A stretch of 64,000 nt of DNA from Riptortus pedestris (taxonomy: Eukaryota > Arthropoda > Insecta > Hemiptera > Alydidae): contig CM032232.1 in NCBI GenBank assembly GCA_019009955.1, forward strand, positions 52,448,501 through 52,512,500, in the 5' to 3' direction. The translations under genes were made by a program, and so were the position numbers. The notes beneath the pieces were generated by a model, which saw only the letters and a list, made by a program, of their open reading frames with translations, searched no databases and was not told the DNA's origin. Shown here in pieces: positions 23,399 through 34,199 of this stretch. Numbering within the stretch: the first letter of the stretch is position 1; each line of letters begins with the position of its first letter.

Positions 23399-24238
23399 TA
23401 CGGCCGGGGGTTGCGTAAACTAAGCCAATTTCCCACATGTTGGAATGCTGTGGTATCACCATATATATATATTCTCTATTTCTGAACATGAAAATTCCAT
23501 TAGTAGATTTACAAATAACTCGCTACAATTTTGGGTTATGAAATATGTATAGAGCAATAATTAGCTTAACAACTTTGATTTTGTAACATTTTTCGATCCC
23601 ATTCATGATAGTGGAGATATTTTGAATTTTCGAATTCTCTTCCCTTTAAACTCCTCTCTTTACATTGTGCGATTTCAGTCATTAACGAATATGATCCTTC
23701 GTGTTGAATGAAACGGTTAAATAAAGAGCGTGAAATAGATCAAACAAATGTTTTTGAGTCAAGAATATGCAACCTATTTGTATGATCAACTAGTAAAGAT
23801 CAGTTGAAAACAATATTTGGCATTTAAGCTTTAAATAAAACGATTCATCTTGTATTCACTTATTGCTGAAGTGCGATAACTGAAAGAATGAGTTTACTGT
23901 AGACTTAACATTAAAAAAATGCAAAAATTCCACAGTAACAATATGAAATTAAATTTTCACCAAGACTCCTTAGGTACACTTTTTTGATCCGAATTAAAGA
24001 AATGGAGATATTATGAATTTTTGATTATCTCCCTTTCTCCCCGTCCGATTTCAACCGTCAACGAAATTGATTTTTATTTTTTTCTGAAACGCTTATACGT
24101 CGAGTTGTGTAACGAACATACAAAAGTCGCTAACTCTAGAGTGGTATCATATTTTATATACACATATTTTATTGTTGAACGAACCTCATGTCCGTCAGCT
24201 CATTAGTAGTATTGATGGTCTTTTAAGGAAGTGATTTT
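23399..24238 (+). mobile_element. TA-element, H end and doubled interior
   Basis: H end (GGGGGTTGCGTAAACTAAGC) is followed by two successive interior segments (about 23500-23720 and 23800-24200), each with a CGATTTCAGTCATTAACGA-type block. It then runs to GAACGAACCTCATGTCCGTC near 24190. The P palindrome is replaced by an unrelated hairpin at 24244-24288. Confidence 0.65.
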
Positions 24239-24243
24239 CCTCT

Positions 24244-24288
24244 CATCTGACTTTTAGTAGACGTCCCTAATCTACTAAAAGCCAGATG
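24244..24288. repeat. Hairpin with 18-bp arms
   Basis: CATCTGACTTTTAGTAGA and TCTACTAAAAGCCAGATG pair with one mismatch around a 9-base loop. It takes the place of the P palindrome of the TA-element ending at 24238. Confidence 0.8.
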
Positions 24289-24517
24289 GGAAACCAAATA
24301 AATTTGTATGGAAAACCTACCGTCGGCGGACCAAGACGAATATTGTAGTATAATGCTATTCAAGGGAAGTGGGTCAAATATATATACTATAAATACAACA
24401 CTGACCCGTTCATTAGCTGTTCCATCTTCAATGAAACATTATAAAAAAAAATAAAATTCTCAAACAAATCTTCAAGACTCTGGATTTGGGCAGATGGTGG
24501 AGGTCCATCATCAACGG

Positions 24518-24591
24518 AAGGATAATAAGGATAAGGTCAAAACACCTACACTCTTAATTGAGAGTGGAGATGTTTTGACCTTATTATCCTT
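24518..24591. repeat. Long hairpin with 31-bp arm
   Basis: The right arm AGAGTGGAGATGTTTTGACC plus TTATTATCCTT is the inverse of the left, AAGGATAATAAGG, ATAAGG, TCAAAACACCTACACTCT. The left carries a 6-bp internal duplication (ATAAGG) and two mismatches. The loop is TAATTG. Confidence 0.85.
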
Positions 24592-24612
24592 CATTTGAAA
24601 TCTTCAAGAGTT

Positions 24613-24616
<4 letters not shown>

Positions 24617-24694
<78 letters not shown>

Positions 24695-24811
24695 CAATTT
24701 TGAACGGACCTCATTTTCGTCAACACCTAAGTAAAATCGATGGACATTTTTTGAAAGTCCCATCATGAGTACAATCTCAATAGCTGATTTCCACTAAGAG
24801 AAATCTGCTAA
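24617..24811 (+). mobile_element. TA-element P end with (CA)n(TA)n tract
   Basis: A compound (CA)n(TA)n microsatellite (24617-24688) is followed by TTTTGAACGGACCTCATTTT, AAAATCGATGGACATTTTTT and an imperfect P palindrome (TGATTTCCACTAAGAGAAAT) ending CTAA. The interior before the microsatellite is missing. Confidence 0.75.
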
Positions 24812-25029
24812 AAGGTTGAAAAACTTAAAATTAGAGGAAGGTCCAAAATCTTTGTAAGATAAAAAAAATATATTAAAAGCTTCAGTTTGCATCCTTCTGA
24901 CGAGCTAGACTTGAAAGAAAACAATTTTCCGAAAGTCGGTTAGTTGAATTCCTTATTTATTGGCTTTAAAGCAAAAAAAAAAAAAGAAAAAAAAAAAAAA
25001 GAAAAAAGATGATTGAGAAGGCAAATAGA

Positions 25030-25330
25030 GTCCATTAATGGCTTGGCTATTTATGGAGAATCCTTCCATCGGGCCAAGTCAACCGAGGAGTAAATCACAC
25101 CCCCAACAAATGGACGTCATCACTCATTCTAATTGTTCGTCATCAGGGCATCAATGATATGAATCATCGGGGCGGGAAAAATTCACAAAGGTTGGGAAAA
25201 GGGGTGACCCCCCCCCAAATCATCAGCCTGAACGCTGAATTTATTGGCTTATTCCTGACGGGCTCCATTGACAGGTTAGAATCGTGCCAACTTATCAGCT
25301 TGATTAATGTTCCATCGAGGTCTCGCCTCA
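25030..25330. other. Unique-looking stretch, possible regulatory element
   Basis: Free of the window's repeats. It contains AATGGACGTCATCACTCATT, TAATTGTTCGTCATCAGGGC and TTTATTGGCTTATTCCTGAC. Open frames here are short and unconvincing. Confidence 0.3.
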
Positions 25331-26178
25331 ATAAGAGAGATTATATTTATTTTATATTGTTTTCATTTGCCCAAAACATTAACTATAAATAATACTTTTA
25401 CGTATATTCTTACAACACGAGTAATGTTAAAATACAAGGTTGTAGAGTGTAGAAATATTTTATTTATAAATATCCGTGACTCGAGAAGTTTGTAATTAGC
25501 AATTTCTTCTAAGAAGTCTCGAATTTAGGGAATATATTTCAGTTTAAATTAGTATTAATGTACAGGATCCAATATAAAAAAGTCCGTCACGCAGGGGTTG
25601 CGTAAACTCAAGGTATGTATAATATAAGGTAGCACCATTCGCGAATAGCCAATCAGAATGCAGCAAGCCTCTACGTCACTGGGCGACAAGATTCGGGGTG
25701 GACTAGCCGAAATACGATCAATATAAGCAGTTTTCTGATTAATTTGGCGAATAAAATATTGTTAAAATGGTATATGTCTGTAAATGATACAAATTATTTT
25801 AGTTGTATATATATTATTTCAAATAAACCATGTACAAATTAGATTCCATTAAAAATAAATACATAATAGTTCCTTAAAATTGAATATGTTGGGTTACATT
25901 TAAAAATCGTAATTTTTCTACGTAATTAGCACAATAAAAAGAAACATTTTACTATAATAAGATGAAATGCCCAAAACATGAAAACAGTAATGACTACTAT
26001 TATACAAACAAATTAAAGTTAATAAAATTGAGACTAACCAAGCAATAAACAATGATATCCAGTTACCAGAATAAAAATGAGTAAATTATTTTAAACATCA
26101 GCTAGTCAATATAGGTACAAGATTTTTAAAGGCTATCATTGGCAGGTAGTCCTCCTTGTAATAAAAAGATGCTTATAT

Positions 26179-26826
26179 TTAGTCACAGGGAATCCTTGGT
26201 TCCAGTAGCATCCTTGTGAAGAGAATGGCACTGATGTTGGAGTGTATGTATTTAGTAACTTTTTTTTTAAAATTAAAGTTATTACTTTCTAAATTTTTTA
26301 CTTGGATCAGCAAGGACTTTAATTTGGATTCATATTCAGAAACTTTATCCTTTAAGAGAATACATCCATTACAATCAACTTCTTCTGTATTACTTGAAAA
26401 ATCACTTTTATCTTTTTGGGAGAAATCTCATTAATGTGGCACAGGGCACGTTTAGTTATTTCACGTTTTTTACTCCTACATTCTCTAGATGTTTCACTTT
26501 TTGAGTCAGAAGTAGAGGTTAGGTGTTTGTTTACTTACGGACGATACTGGTAAATTGAGATGCGGCACAGCTTCTTCTTTTAATTTCAATCTACTAGGAA
26601 CATAGCCTAACAATTCTGCTTGTAAATTCCTTTCGTAATCACTATCGATGAAATGTTCTGAACAAACCCGAGCAATGTCAGGATTAAATTTCAAATCTCC
26701 TCGTCTACACAGGACTATCCACTGTTTCTTAATTTCTGGGTGATTCAGTAACCGATGGTAAAATACAGACTTCCCTAATTTCCTAGAGTTGTTGGAACAT
26801 GTTGCCACAACACACTCACTCGGCAT
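26179..26826 (-). pseudogene. THAP-domain plus coiled-coil P-type transposase remnant
   Basis: The start chosen is the ATG at 26826 (MPSECVVATCSNN), since THAP proteins begin Met-Pro; a Met five codons upstream is also in frame. The THAP zinc finger (about residues 1-85) shows C-x4-C near the N-terminus, a conserved Trp in KKQWIVLC, CSEHF as the second Cys-His pair, and the closing AVPHLNLP box. This domain binds the transposon ends. Two single-base frame changes follow, near 26530 and near 26400. The next frame holds a basic Ser/Lys-rich linker. The third (CILLKDKVSEYESKLK onward) is a heptad-like coiled coil ending in TAA at 26179-26181. A dimerising coiled coil after THAP is typical of P transposase. 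The RNase H-like catalytic and GTP-binding parts are absent. A GTAAGT near 26530 could be an old splice donor instead of the first frameshift. Confidence 0.75.
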
Positions 26827-26910
26827 TTTGCAAAAAATCACTTATAACAATAGAAAATAAAACAATTCACTAAAAAAAACAACGATGCTCACGATGTAAA
26901 CAAAGCTGAA

Positions 26911-26932
26911 AGTGTCGCCTATTGACGTCATG
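26911..26932 (-). promoter_or_regulatory. Palindromic TGACGTCA site upstream of the THAP remnant
   Basis: TGACGTCA, a CRE/ATF-type palindrome, lies about 100 bp 5' of the THAP start. It overlaps the right subterminal inverted repeat of the P-type element. It could be a promoter element of the transposase, a transposase binding site, or both. Confidence 0.35.
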
Positions 26933-27753
26933 CGCCAAAGTCGCAAAAAATTACGATCTGCGCACCTGCCGAATGGCACCCCTCTGCGTAAACTAAGCAG
27001 ATTACCCGCTTGAAGTTTAACAATCGATAAATCTACAAACTGGTAACACACCACCATCGTGAATATTAACTGAATAAATACGGACGATAATAAGAAACCT
27101 CCCGACGGAAAGAATCTGAAATGTAAACATCAGTTCTGCCAACTTCTTACCGGAAAGAAAAACAATTACTGTAATATATCTGAACATAACGTATTAATTT
27201 GATTGAAAACTATTTACTATGTCTAGTACTGTAATTTATAATGGATCAGAATAATCTTTATCTCAATCAATCAAATTTAAGTAGTCCAAAACTTAAGAAG
27301 GGGGGGTCACAGAAAATATTTTCATGTATCTCGAATAATAAATAAATGTCTCTTGAAAACAATATTTGGTATTTAAGCTTCGCATGATATGATTTATTAC
27401 ATAACCAAGTATTGTTTATGTAACATGAGTAGAAGTGGGGGTTTGCATATTGCTGAAAACTGAAGAATGCGAATATTTCGGTTATTATTCAAGATAGGGA
27501 ATAAATGTGTATAACAATATTTATAGTTCATATAATTTTCTATAAAATGGATCCTATACATGTTTTCGATCCGACGTATAGTAACGGAGATATTTCGACT
27601 TTTCGAAATTCTCCCCTCTTACCCCCCCCCCCCCGCCTCCCACTGGTCTAATTTCAGCCGTTAACGAACTTGATCTTTCTTTATACATAAAACGACTAAA
27701 TATCGAGTTTGGTAACGATTAAACAAGAATTGCGACCGCTTGAGCGGTAACAG

Positions 27754-27813
<60 letters not shown>

Positions 27814-27964
27814 TCAGTTTTGAACGGACCTCATTTTCGTCATCTGGGTAGGATCGATGGATATTTGAAGTTTTTTTTTGGAAATTTGGGTCAAGAGTAC
27901 GACCTTAATAGCTGATTTCCCTTAAGGGAAATCTGCTAAAAGTACGAAACAACGTTTGTTATAA

Positions 27965-28160
27965 ATTTGTAAAAACCAATAGTTTAACAAGATTGATTTG
28001 ATAAATGTTTTGATCTGGTTTATAATAAAAGATATATTTTCAATTTTCGAATACCCCCTCCTACTAACCCTATTCCTCGATCCGATTTCAGTTATTAACG
28101 AATGTGTTAGATTAGTGTTGAATGAAACCGTTAAATATCGAGTAAGGTGTAGAAAAAAAA
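27965..28160 (+). mobile_element. TA-element variant-subfamily interior fragment
   Basis: CGATCCGATTTCAGTTATTA followed by GTTGAATGAAACCGTTAAAT, the variant form also seen inverted at 13505 and 57050. It directly follows the complete copy ending at 27939. Confidence 0.6.
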
Positions 28161-29646
28161 AAATGTTCTCTCTATTAAGACAACTAGTAGAAACATATAA
28201 AAAATCAGATTAACCTGTAATTAATTATGTTGGCACTTGCACTAGGATGCGGGTTCAAAAGTGAACTCTTGTCTCCCAGTACAATTACTAAATACTTACG
28301 AAGAAAAAACTAACCAAGAATAACAGCAAATAATGGACACCTACAATAGAAATAACTTAAAATAAATAGGATATATATTAAATTCAATTCAGTAGTTTTC
28401 TAATATAAAAACCCGAGCTCCCGCCTTTGAAAATATAGTTGTTTATAACCACATTTGCAGAGGTGACACAATTTAAAGTAATAAATACGTCCACTCTCAA
28501 TTAGGCGTTTTGGGAATTAATTATTAAAACTCGTTGACTGCATTTCGTATTAATTTCTCAGAATATGATATCAAAATTATTAATCTTTAAAGTAAGGATT
28601 TATTTGTTGTTGGACTTGAGAACAACTGTTCTGGAAAAAAAAATGTTGGTTATATAATATAATATTATTTGTACATTATATAATATTGTACTGAAAGAAT
28701 TTTTTTGTAATTATGTTTTCTTGTTCACTAATTTCAAATTCTTATAATGGTATGAGTATTTTAGTTTTCATTTAGTTATTCTTCCTCTGAAGTGAAAGAA
28801 GAAACTTTACCGTTAAAAAACATACAACAAAATAATCTCTTAACTAAAAATATGTTTATATGAAGGTTAAATTATTAAGAAACCGTAAATCCATGTTATT
28901 TTTACTGAAGAGGTTTCATAATGTAATGTTTTTTCCGTTGAAGATTCGCTAATTGCCTACAATGAAATTAATATATGGAAGGTTAACCATACAACAATTC
29001 CTACAGATACTTTGAGAGCTCTGGATACTATAAAACTTGCAGGCACAGGCAATCCCTTAATAAATGGAATACTTTTCCTAGTATTCGCCTTTGGGAGCTC
29101 AAGGGACCTTTTTCCTCATGAAAATAATTCGCCTATTAAGGAATTCCTTTACCAAGAAACATCAATGTACATAACAACTTTTGCTAAAACTGGGCTATGA
29201 AAATTGATCAACCAAAGCCATGTTTATCTCTAGAAATATAAAATACAACAGTTCAGAGACCTGGCATAAATATAACGATCCTTGAAGCTCTAGTTAATTT
29301 ACTTACATGGGATTGAATAGTAACTGTATTGGCTGTCCTCTGAGAATGAACTACAGTGTAGCAAAAATATTAAATTGCACGTCATGTATGATGAATATTT
29401 ATCATTAGTAAATGGTTTAAGTTTAACTGACAACATATGATCTATTCCAGTCAATAGGGAATCTGTCATTCTAATGTAGCCCTAATGGAGTGGCAGAGTC
29501 ACAGAGAGCCATGTAAATATTATACATTAATGCACCCATACAGTGATAACATATCAGCATTGCAAATTCCGCCAATGGTAATGCGGTGGACAGTAGTATT
29601 TAGAAAAGAGTACTTTTCCAGCCACCAAAGACATAAATGGAATTTT
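28161..29646. other. No recognisable feature
   Basis: AT-rich; a 62-codon frame at 29012-29200 has no domain or splice sites. Confidence 0.4.
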
Positions 29647-30545
29647 TAGCAGATTTCTCTTAAGAGAAATCAGCTATTGAGGTTGTACTCATGACTGAAA
29701 AATGTATTCAAATGTCCATCGATACTACCCAGAAGATAACGAAAAAAGGTCCGTTCAAAATTTTAAGTATATATACCTGTTAATGCTCTAGTGTTTGCAA
29801 TTTTCGTTGGTCGTTACCATACCAGATATTTAATCGTTTTACGTTAAAAGAAAGATCAAGTTAATTAATGGCAGTAATCGGACGGGTGGGAGGAAGTTGG
29901 AATTTCGAAAATTTGAAATATCTTCGTTACTATAGGTCGGATCAAAAAATTGTACAATACAAATCTTATTGCAAATTGAATAAACTATACTGTATTTATA
30001 TACATATTTTATCTATCATGAATATTATCCAAGATATTTGGATTTTTTAGTTGTCTTTTACTCCTACTTATGCCGTATTAACAATATGCTGTGATATCAT
30101 GAACCACTTTATTTTAATTTTGTATATCTAGTATTGTTTTCAAGTCACCAAATTATTATGCGAGATACATACAAATTCGTTGGTCAACAACAACAACATC
30201 AACACACACTCTTCGATAACATTTTAAGCTCTAAATCGAATATATTTGTTTGATCTATACCATACTCGATATTTAATCTTTTTAGTTAAGCCTTTAGATC
30301 ATATTAGTCACTGGAAGAAATGGTGGGGATTTAGAGTGGGGGGATTCGAAAATTCAAAATATATCCGTTATTATGAGTAGGGTGGTAAAATGTTATAGAA
30401 CCAATTTTGTTAAATTATTGATGCTCTAAAATTGTTATTCTATGTATTTTTTCGCAACATAAATACTAATGTAGTTATTCGTACTTCCATATCTTTAGCC
30501 CTCAAAAAACCCCCCTCCCGTCCAGCCCCTTCTCTAGTCTAGTCG
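29647..30545 (-). mobile_element. TA-element, P end and doubled interior
   Basis: P palindrome (AGCAGATTTCTCTTAAGAGA) at 29647, minimal TA tract, TGCTCTAGTGTTTGCAATTT, GATCAAGTTAATTAATGG, then a second interior segment (30230-30545) with TTTGTTTGATCTATACCATA and a G-run. No H end. Confidence 0.65.
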
Positions 30546-30790
30546 TTTTTTTTTTATACATGGAAATAGTGAATATATTCTAGGCTGAAATTAAAAGTGT
30601 GTTATACAAACACGAGGTACATTTTATGCAAAAAAACTTTACTGCCTCTGGAAGAGGTATATTTACACCAATTTAACTTTCACACATGTTTACAGGTTGA
30701 ACTCAGAGAATAAAACACGTTTCCACAGGAAATGAGTACATGTTTACCACCAACGGTCCCTCATCAGGCGGAATCTAGCTTGTATTTTAT

Positions 30791-30927
30791 TAGTAGATTC
30801 TCTTTAAGAAAAGACAGATAATGAGATTGTACTCATAACGAGATTCGAATACCGCGTCTTGAGTACTAATATGTTCAAATGTCCATTGATCCCGCCCACG
30901 AAATGGCGAAAATGCAGCCCATAAAAG

Positions 30928-30966
<39 letters not shown>

Positions 30967-31180
30967 TATTATTTATAAGTTTTTCAAAAATTTCATTGAA
31001 TCCCCACTTCTACTCATTGAAAGTTAACATTCAGCCAATATACTATGAAACTTTTTATTTCAAACTGAAAGACCAAGTATTGTTTTCATTTTGTGAAACG
31101 AATGCAATTTTATGTGTTACACTAATTCTGTAAAATAAACTCATGTTTTGTTTCATAAACAGTATTTGGTACATATATAT
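30791..31180 (-). mobile_element. TA-element fragment with (TA)n
   Basis: A worn P end (TAGTAGATTCTCTTTAAGAA), CAAATGTCCATTGATCCCGC, (TA)n at about 30930-30963 and a short interior. Confidence 0.6.
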
Positions 31181-31412
31181 TGCAGGAAATGCGGTTAAAT
31201 ATAGACCGATAACCCGCATGCAATTTAAATATGAGTTTATGAGTTACCCCAACACATAGCTCCATAAGTTATCCAACACTGGAAATATTCATAGAATATT
31301 AGTAATAGAGCTCCCATTGGGCGTGAGCTATATATATATATATATATTGTAATGAATGTAAAGGACGAAAGGAGTCAGTGCAAATAGTGATAATCCGGTT
31401 AGTTATTTCAGG

Positions 31413-31585
31413 TATTAGCAGATTTCCCCTATGGAAAAACAGCTACTGAGGTTGTACTCGGTTTTCACGGTATGACTAGGTTTTCCAAAACATTCCTCAA
31501 ATTTCCATCGATCCTTCCTAGAAGATGTCGAAAATAAGAAAATTGTCCCATGAGTACAACATCAATATCATATTTCTCTTAATGT
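31413..31585 (-). mobile_element. Two opposed TA-element P-end fragments
   Basis: TTAGCAGATTTCCCCTATGG to CATCGATCCTTCCTAGAAGA (31413-31540) is one P end. It is followed at once by TGTCCCATGAGTACAACATC and ATATTTCTCTTAA in the other orientation, so two P ends are joined inside out. Confidence 0.6.
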
Positions 31586-32080
31586 TATTTATTAACGCCC
31601 ATTTTGTATTATTAGGGCTAATTGAGATGTGATGCCTACAGGTCACCATCCTTTTCTGCACAGGGTGAGACTAAGATATTTTACTCAATGAGTTCTATTT
31701 CCCTTAAGAAAATGCACTAAATTTAATCTACAATTTACTAGGTTCTTAGCACTAAATACGAGGATATCCTATTAAGAGAAGTTCGATTGGCCCGCAATGC
31801 GGCGGGCAGTGGATACTACAGCAAATCTTCAACCCGAAATATATATTCTTGGTTCAGAACCAACCTTAAAATGTAATTCAAAATCAAACAAATCAAGAAC
31901 CGTTAAAATAAAAATTATGCATTAGAAATACAGATGGATAGCTCGTGACAATAAACGGAAATGCTAAGCTATCAAAAACTCATTCTTGATTTTTCCACTT
32001 ATCTTGAATTTGCAATGGTGAAAGTGCCCACAATTAAAAAAAAATAGTCTTATCATCATTGTGTTATTTATATGTATATA

Positions 32081-32697
32081 CACTCAACCGCAAAAAAAAA
32101 ACCGGACACTTAGATTTAGTCTTATAATTTTGTTAAATACTTAATATATATGTATATTAATCTTTTTAATTAAAATAATTGGTTAATCTATAGGTTATTT
32201 AAACAAAATCTGCCAAAAGTGAATAATTTTTATTGATTATTTACAAAAAAATACAAAATAAAAAAAAAAGAAAAAGATAAATTAACACATTTAAAAAAAA
32301 AAAATATTCTTCATTTTTATTACAGTGAATGGTAGACTTCGCTACCCCAAGCGTTTCGGCAATGTAACGTAAGCTCCGGCCTTCCATCTAAGTTTGAAAG
32401 ACCCATTATTCTGGACCGAAATAAAAATAAAACATTAATTAAAGAAAATGCTTGGTTAATAATTAAAGATGTTTAAATGTGCGAAAAACTACTTACAGTT
32501 TAGAATAGATCAACTTCACGACAAATAAATCTAATCTGAGTTTTATCTAATTGTTTACTAATCCTGAAGGGATTAGTTCAATGGACTTAGACTCTAAAGT
32601 CTCTGCAATAACTAGAATACCCACATAAAGAAAATTGCTGAAAATTAGCTTTTAATACGACAAAAATGAAGTGTCCGGTTTTTTTTGCGGTTGAGTG
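32081..32697. mobile_element. Tc1/mariner-type DNA transposon, internally deleted (617 bp)
   Basis: The element is flanked by TA on both sides. It starts CACTCAACCGC followed by an A-run and CCGGACACTT, and ends with the inverse: AAGTGTCCGG, a T-run, GCGGTTGAGTG. The terminal repeats are about 28 bp and nearly perfect, differing mainly in the homopolymer length. TA duplication with CAGT/CACT-like ends is diagnostic of Tc1/mariner. Inside, on the minus strand, a helix-turn-helix fragment survives (separate entry), so this is a deletion derivative of a full element rather than an unrelated MITE. The good terminal repeats suggest insertion late relative to its surroundings. Confidence 0.85.
32322..32384 (-). 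pseudogene. Tc1-type transposase helix-turn-helix fragment
   Basis: Read on the minus strand this encodes EGRSLRYIAETLGVAKSTIH, matching the first helix-turn-helix of the paired-like DNA-binding region of Tc1 transposases (GRSLRxIAxxLGVSKSTVH pattern). Stops or frame changes bound it on both sides and no DDE catalytic region remains. It lies in the middle of the 617-bp terminal-repeat element, which explains its origin. Confidence 0.75.
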
Positions 32698-32724
32698 TAT
32701 ATATATATATGTCTTATTACATAT

Positions 32725-33288
32725 ATTCGCGGTTGCAACTCTTGTTTGATCGTTACCAAACTCGAAAACAAGTGTTTAATCCAAAAAAATAGATAAAACT
32801 TGTTAACAGATGATATCTGACTAGGTGTAGGAGAGCGGGAAAAAGTTCAAATATCTTCATTATTAAACGTTTTATTGAAAAATCTCATTTCGACTAATCT
32901 TATTTTATACTTGATTTCTTATTCTGTTCTGATGTTTTTTTAGTTTTCACTCCTCAGTTAACACACACTTGAAATTGTATAAAATTAACATTAGGCCGAC
33001 TAGCAATTTTATGTTTAAATACGGCGTATTCCTTAATTATTGGACGAGCAGGAGAAGGGGAATGGGTGGTTTCAAGATAGGGTATAAATTAAATTTTAAT
33101 ATCTCCGTTATGACGAAGTTGGATCGAAAAATGACACAAAATAGCTCTTTTTGCCAATCTAATGTTTTATATATATAAAACTTTGGACGTCGATCATTAT
33201 CTGCTATGATAATGAAAAAAAAAATTTCGAAACTCGTATCATGAATACAATCTCAATCACTGATTTCCCTTTATGGAAATCTGCTAAT
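32725..33288 (-). mobile_element. TA-element fragments, opposed
   Basis: Minus-oriented interior (TCGCGGTTGCAACTCTTGTT, GATCGTTACCAAACTCG, GTTATGACGAAGTTGGATCG) to about 33175, then a plus-oriented P end (CTGATTTCCCTTTATGGAAA) at 33190-33288. It starts about 30 bp after the Tc1-type element. Confidence 0.6.
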
Positions 33289-33519
33289 TCTTCAAGCCTT
33301 AGATAGTTTCAATTCCTTATTTTAGGACGTCAAGAGTAATGTCAACCCCTTTCATCGAAACCGACTATGGGCCAGAGGGGGTTTTGCAGAAGAGTAGGTC
33401 GAAAAAGAAAAATGCAATTTTTCCGTTCCTATTTAGGAATATAAACGTTTTACTTAAACCATTTTTTGTTTCTCACAATCAATCTGTAAATTTAGGTCTA
33501 TTACATTTTTTGATTAAGG

Positions 33520-33634
33520 TATTTAAATTTCCCTTGAGAAAAATCTGCTATTGAGGTAGAGCTCATTGCGTGATTTTTGAAATTTTTTTCAAATGCCTTC
33601 CGATGCTACCTAGGCGACGAAAATAATGCCCATT

Positions 33635-33709
<75 letters not shown>

Positions 33710-33720
33710 GTGTGTGTTTG
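33520..33720 (-). mobile_element. TA-element P end with long (TA)n
   Basis: TTTCCCTTGAGAAAAATCTG, CAAATGCCTTCCGATGCTAC and (TA)n at 33637-33706 followed by (TG)n. One of the longest TA tracts in the window; it makes Tyr-Ile open frames on both strands. Confidence 0.7.
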
Positions 33721-33889
33721 TATAGTTGCAGTCTATATAGCAGCCCCTCCTTTTCTGAAACTTTTTCGTGCATCATAAATCCTCTATGCATACCCCTTCA
33801 AGTGAAGGTTGTGCGAATTAATGCCTACACAACCTGAAATAAAGCCAATTTCGGGAAGCTACTCACGTTTCCCGCCTCCTGTAAATTTT

Positions 33890-34185
33890 CAGCAGCCGAA
33901 CTGAATTAATGGGGACACAGCGGTGTATAAATACGGACAGTGTGCGGTATAAGCCGCTTTATTCATGCCGACGTGGGCCATATTGATTGCAGAGAGCCAG
34001 CGGCCGTTGGGAAGTGCGTGCAGAGCGGGCGGCAACCGCGTAGCAATTAAAAAGCCATTCCGACACGCAAATGCGCCACGTTGCGTGATTAGGTGTAGTA
34101 GTGCAAAATGCGCAGTTTTCCCCCGGGCTACCGACTCCCGAATTGCAATTGAACTTGCCGATAATAGTTAAACCACGAAGGCTGT
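33890..34185. other. GC- and CpG-richer island
   Basis: Compared with its surroundings this stretch is markedly richer in G, C and CpG (GCAGAGCGGGCGGCAACCGC, GCGCCACGTTGCGTGATTAG). A 68-codon frame (33965-34171) exists but shows no domain. A regulatory element or a CpG-preserving unique sequence is more likely than a gene. Confidence 0.3.
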
Positions 34186-34199
34186 ATGGCAGTCATGTT

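Larger units (their letters stand above)
25609..26986 (-). mobile_element. P-superfamily DNA transposon, internally deleted, nested in a TA-element
   Basis: The 1378-bp element begins CAAGGTATG and ends CCCCTCTG, so both termini read CA inward. It is flanked by an exact 8-bp duplication, CGTAAACT (25601-25608 and 26987-26994). The target is the H end of a TA-element, whose uninterrupted copies carry CGTAAACT once. Terminal repeats are imperfect: the left holds GTAGCACCATTCG and the right, inverted, GGGGTGCCATTCG. Subterminal inverted 16-mers match at 14 positions: ACGTCACTGGGCGACA at 25673-25688 and its inverse at 26913-26928, 64 and 58 bp from the ends. P elements are known for 8-bp duplications, CA termini, internal inverted repeats and a THAP-domain transposase; all four occur here. 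Only the N-terminal part of a transposase remains, so it would depend on an intact relative to move. Confidence 0.8.
25576..27939 (+). mobile_element. TA-element host of the P-type insertion
   Basis: The H end (AAAAAAGTCCGTCACGCAGG) runs to 25608 and is broken by the P-type element. It resumes at 26987 with CGTAAACTAAGCAGATTACC. The later blocks (GATCCGACGTATAGTAACGG, GTTAACGAACTTGATCTTTC, GCGACCGCTTGAGCGG) are followed by (TA)n at 27761-27810 and an intact P end (GATTTCCCTTAAGGGAAATC, TGCTAA) at 27939. Removing the insertion and one CGTAAACT leaves a complete copy of about 990 bp. Confidence 0.8.

Noticed and set aside
23345..23400. Hammerhead-ribozyme-like GTCCGATGAGG
   Set aside because: The core should read CTGATGA and be followed by a closing stem and GAAA; neither is present.
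33577..33837. Open frames full of Tyr-Ile repeats on both strands at TA tracts (33577-33837, 30879-31133, 56058-56240 and others)
   Set aside because: (TA)n has no stop in these frames on either strand, so such frames arise automatically; only the shared TA-element frame is discussed, as a low-certainty finding.
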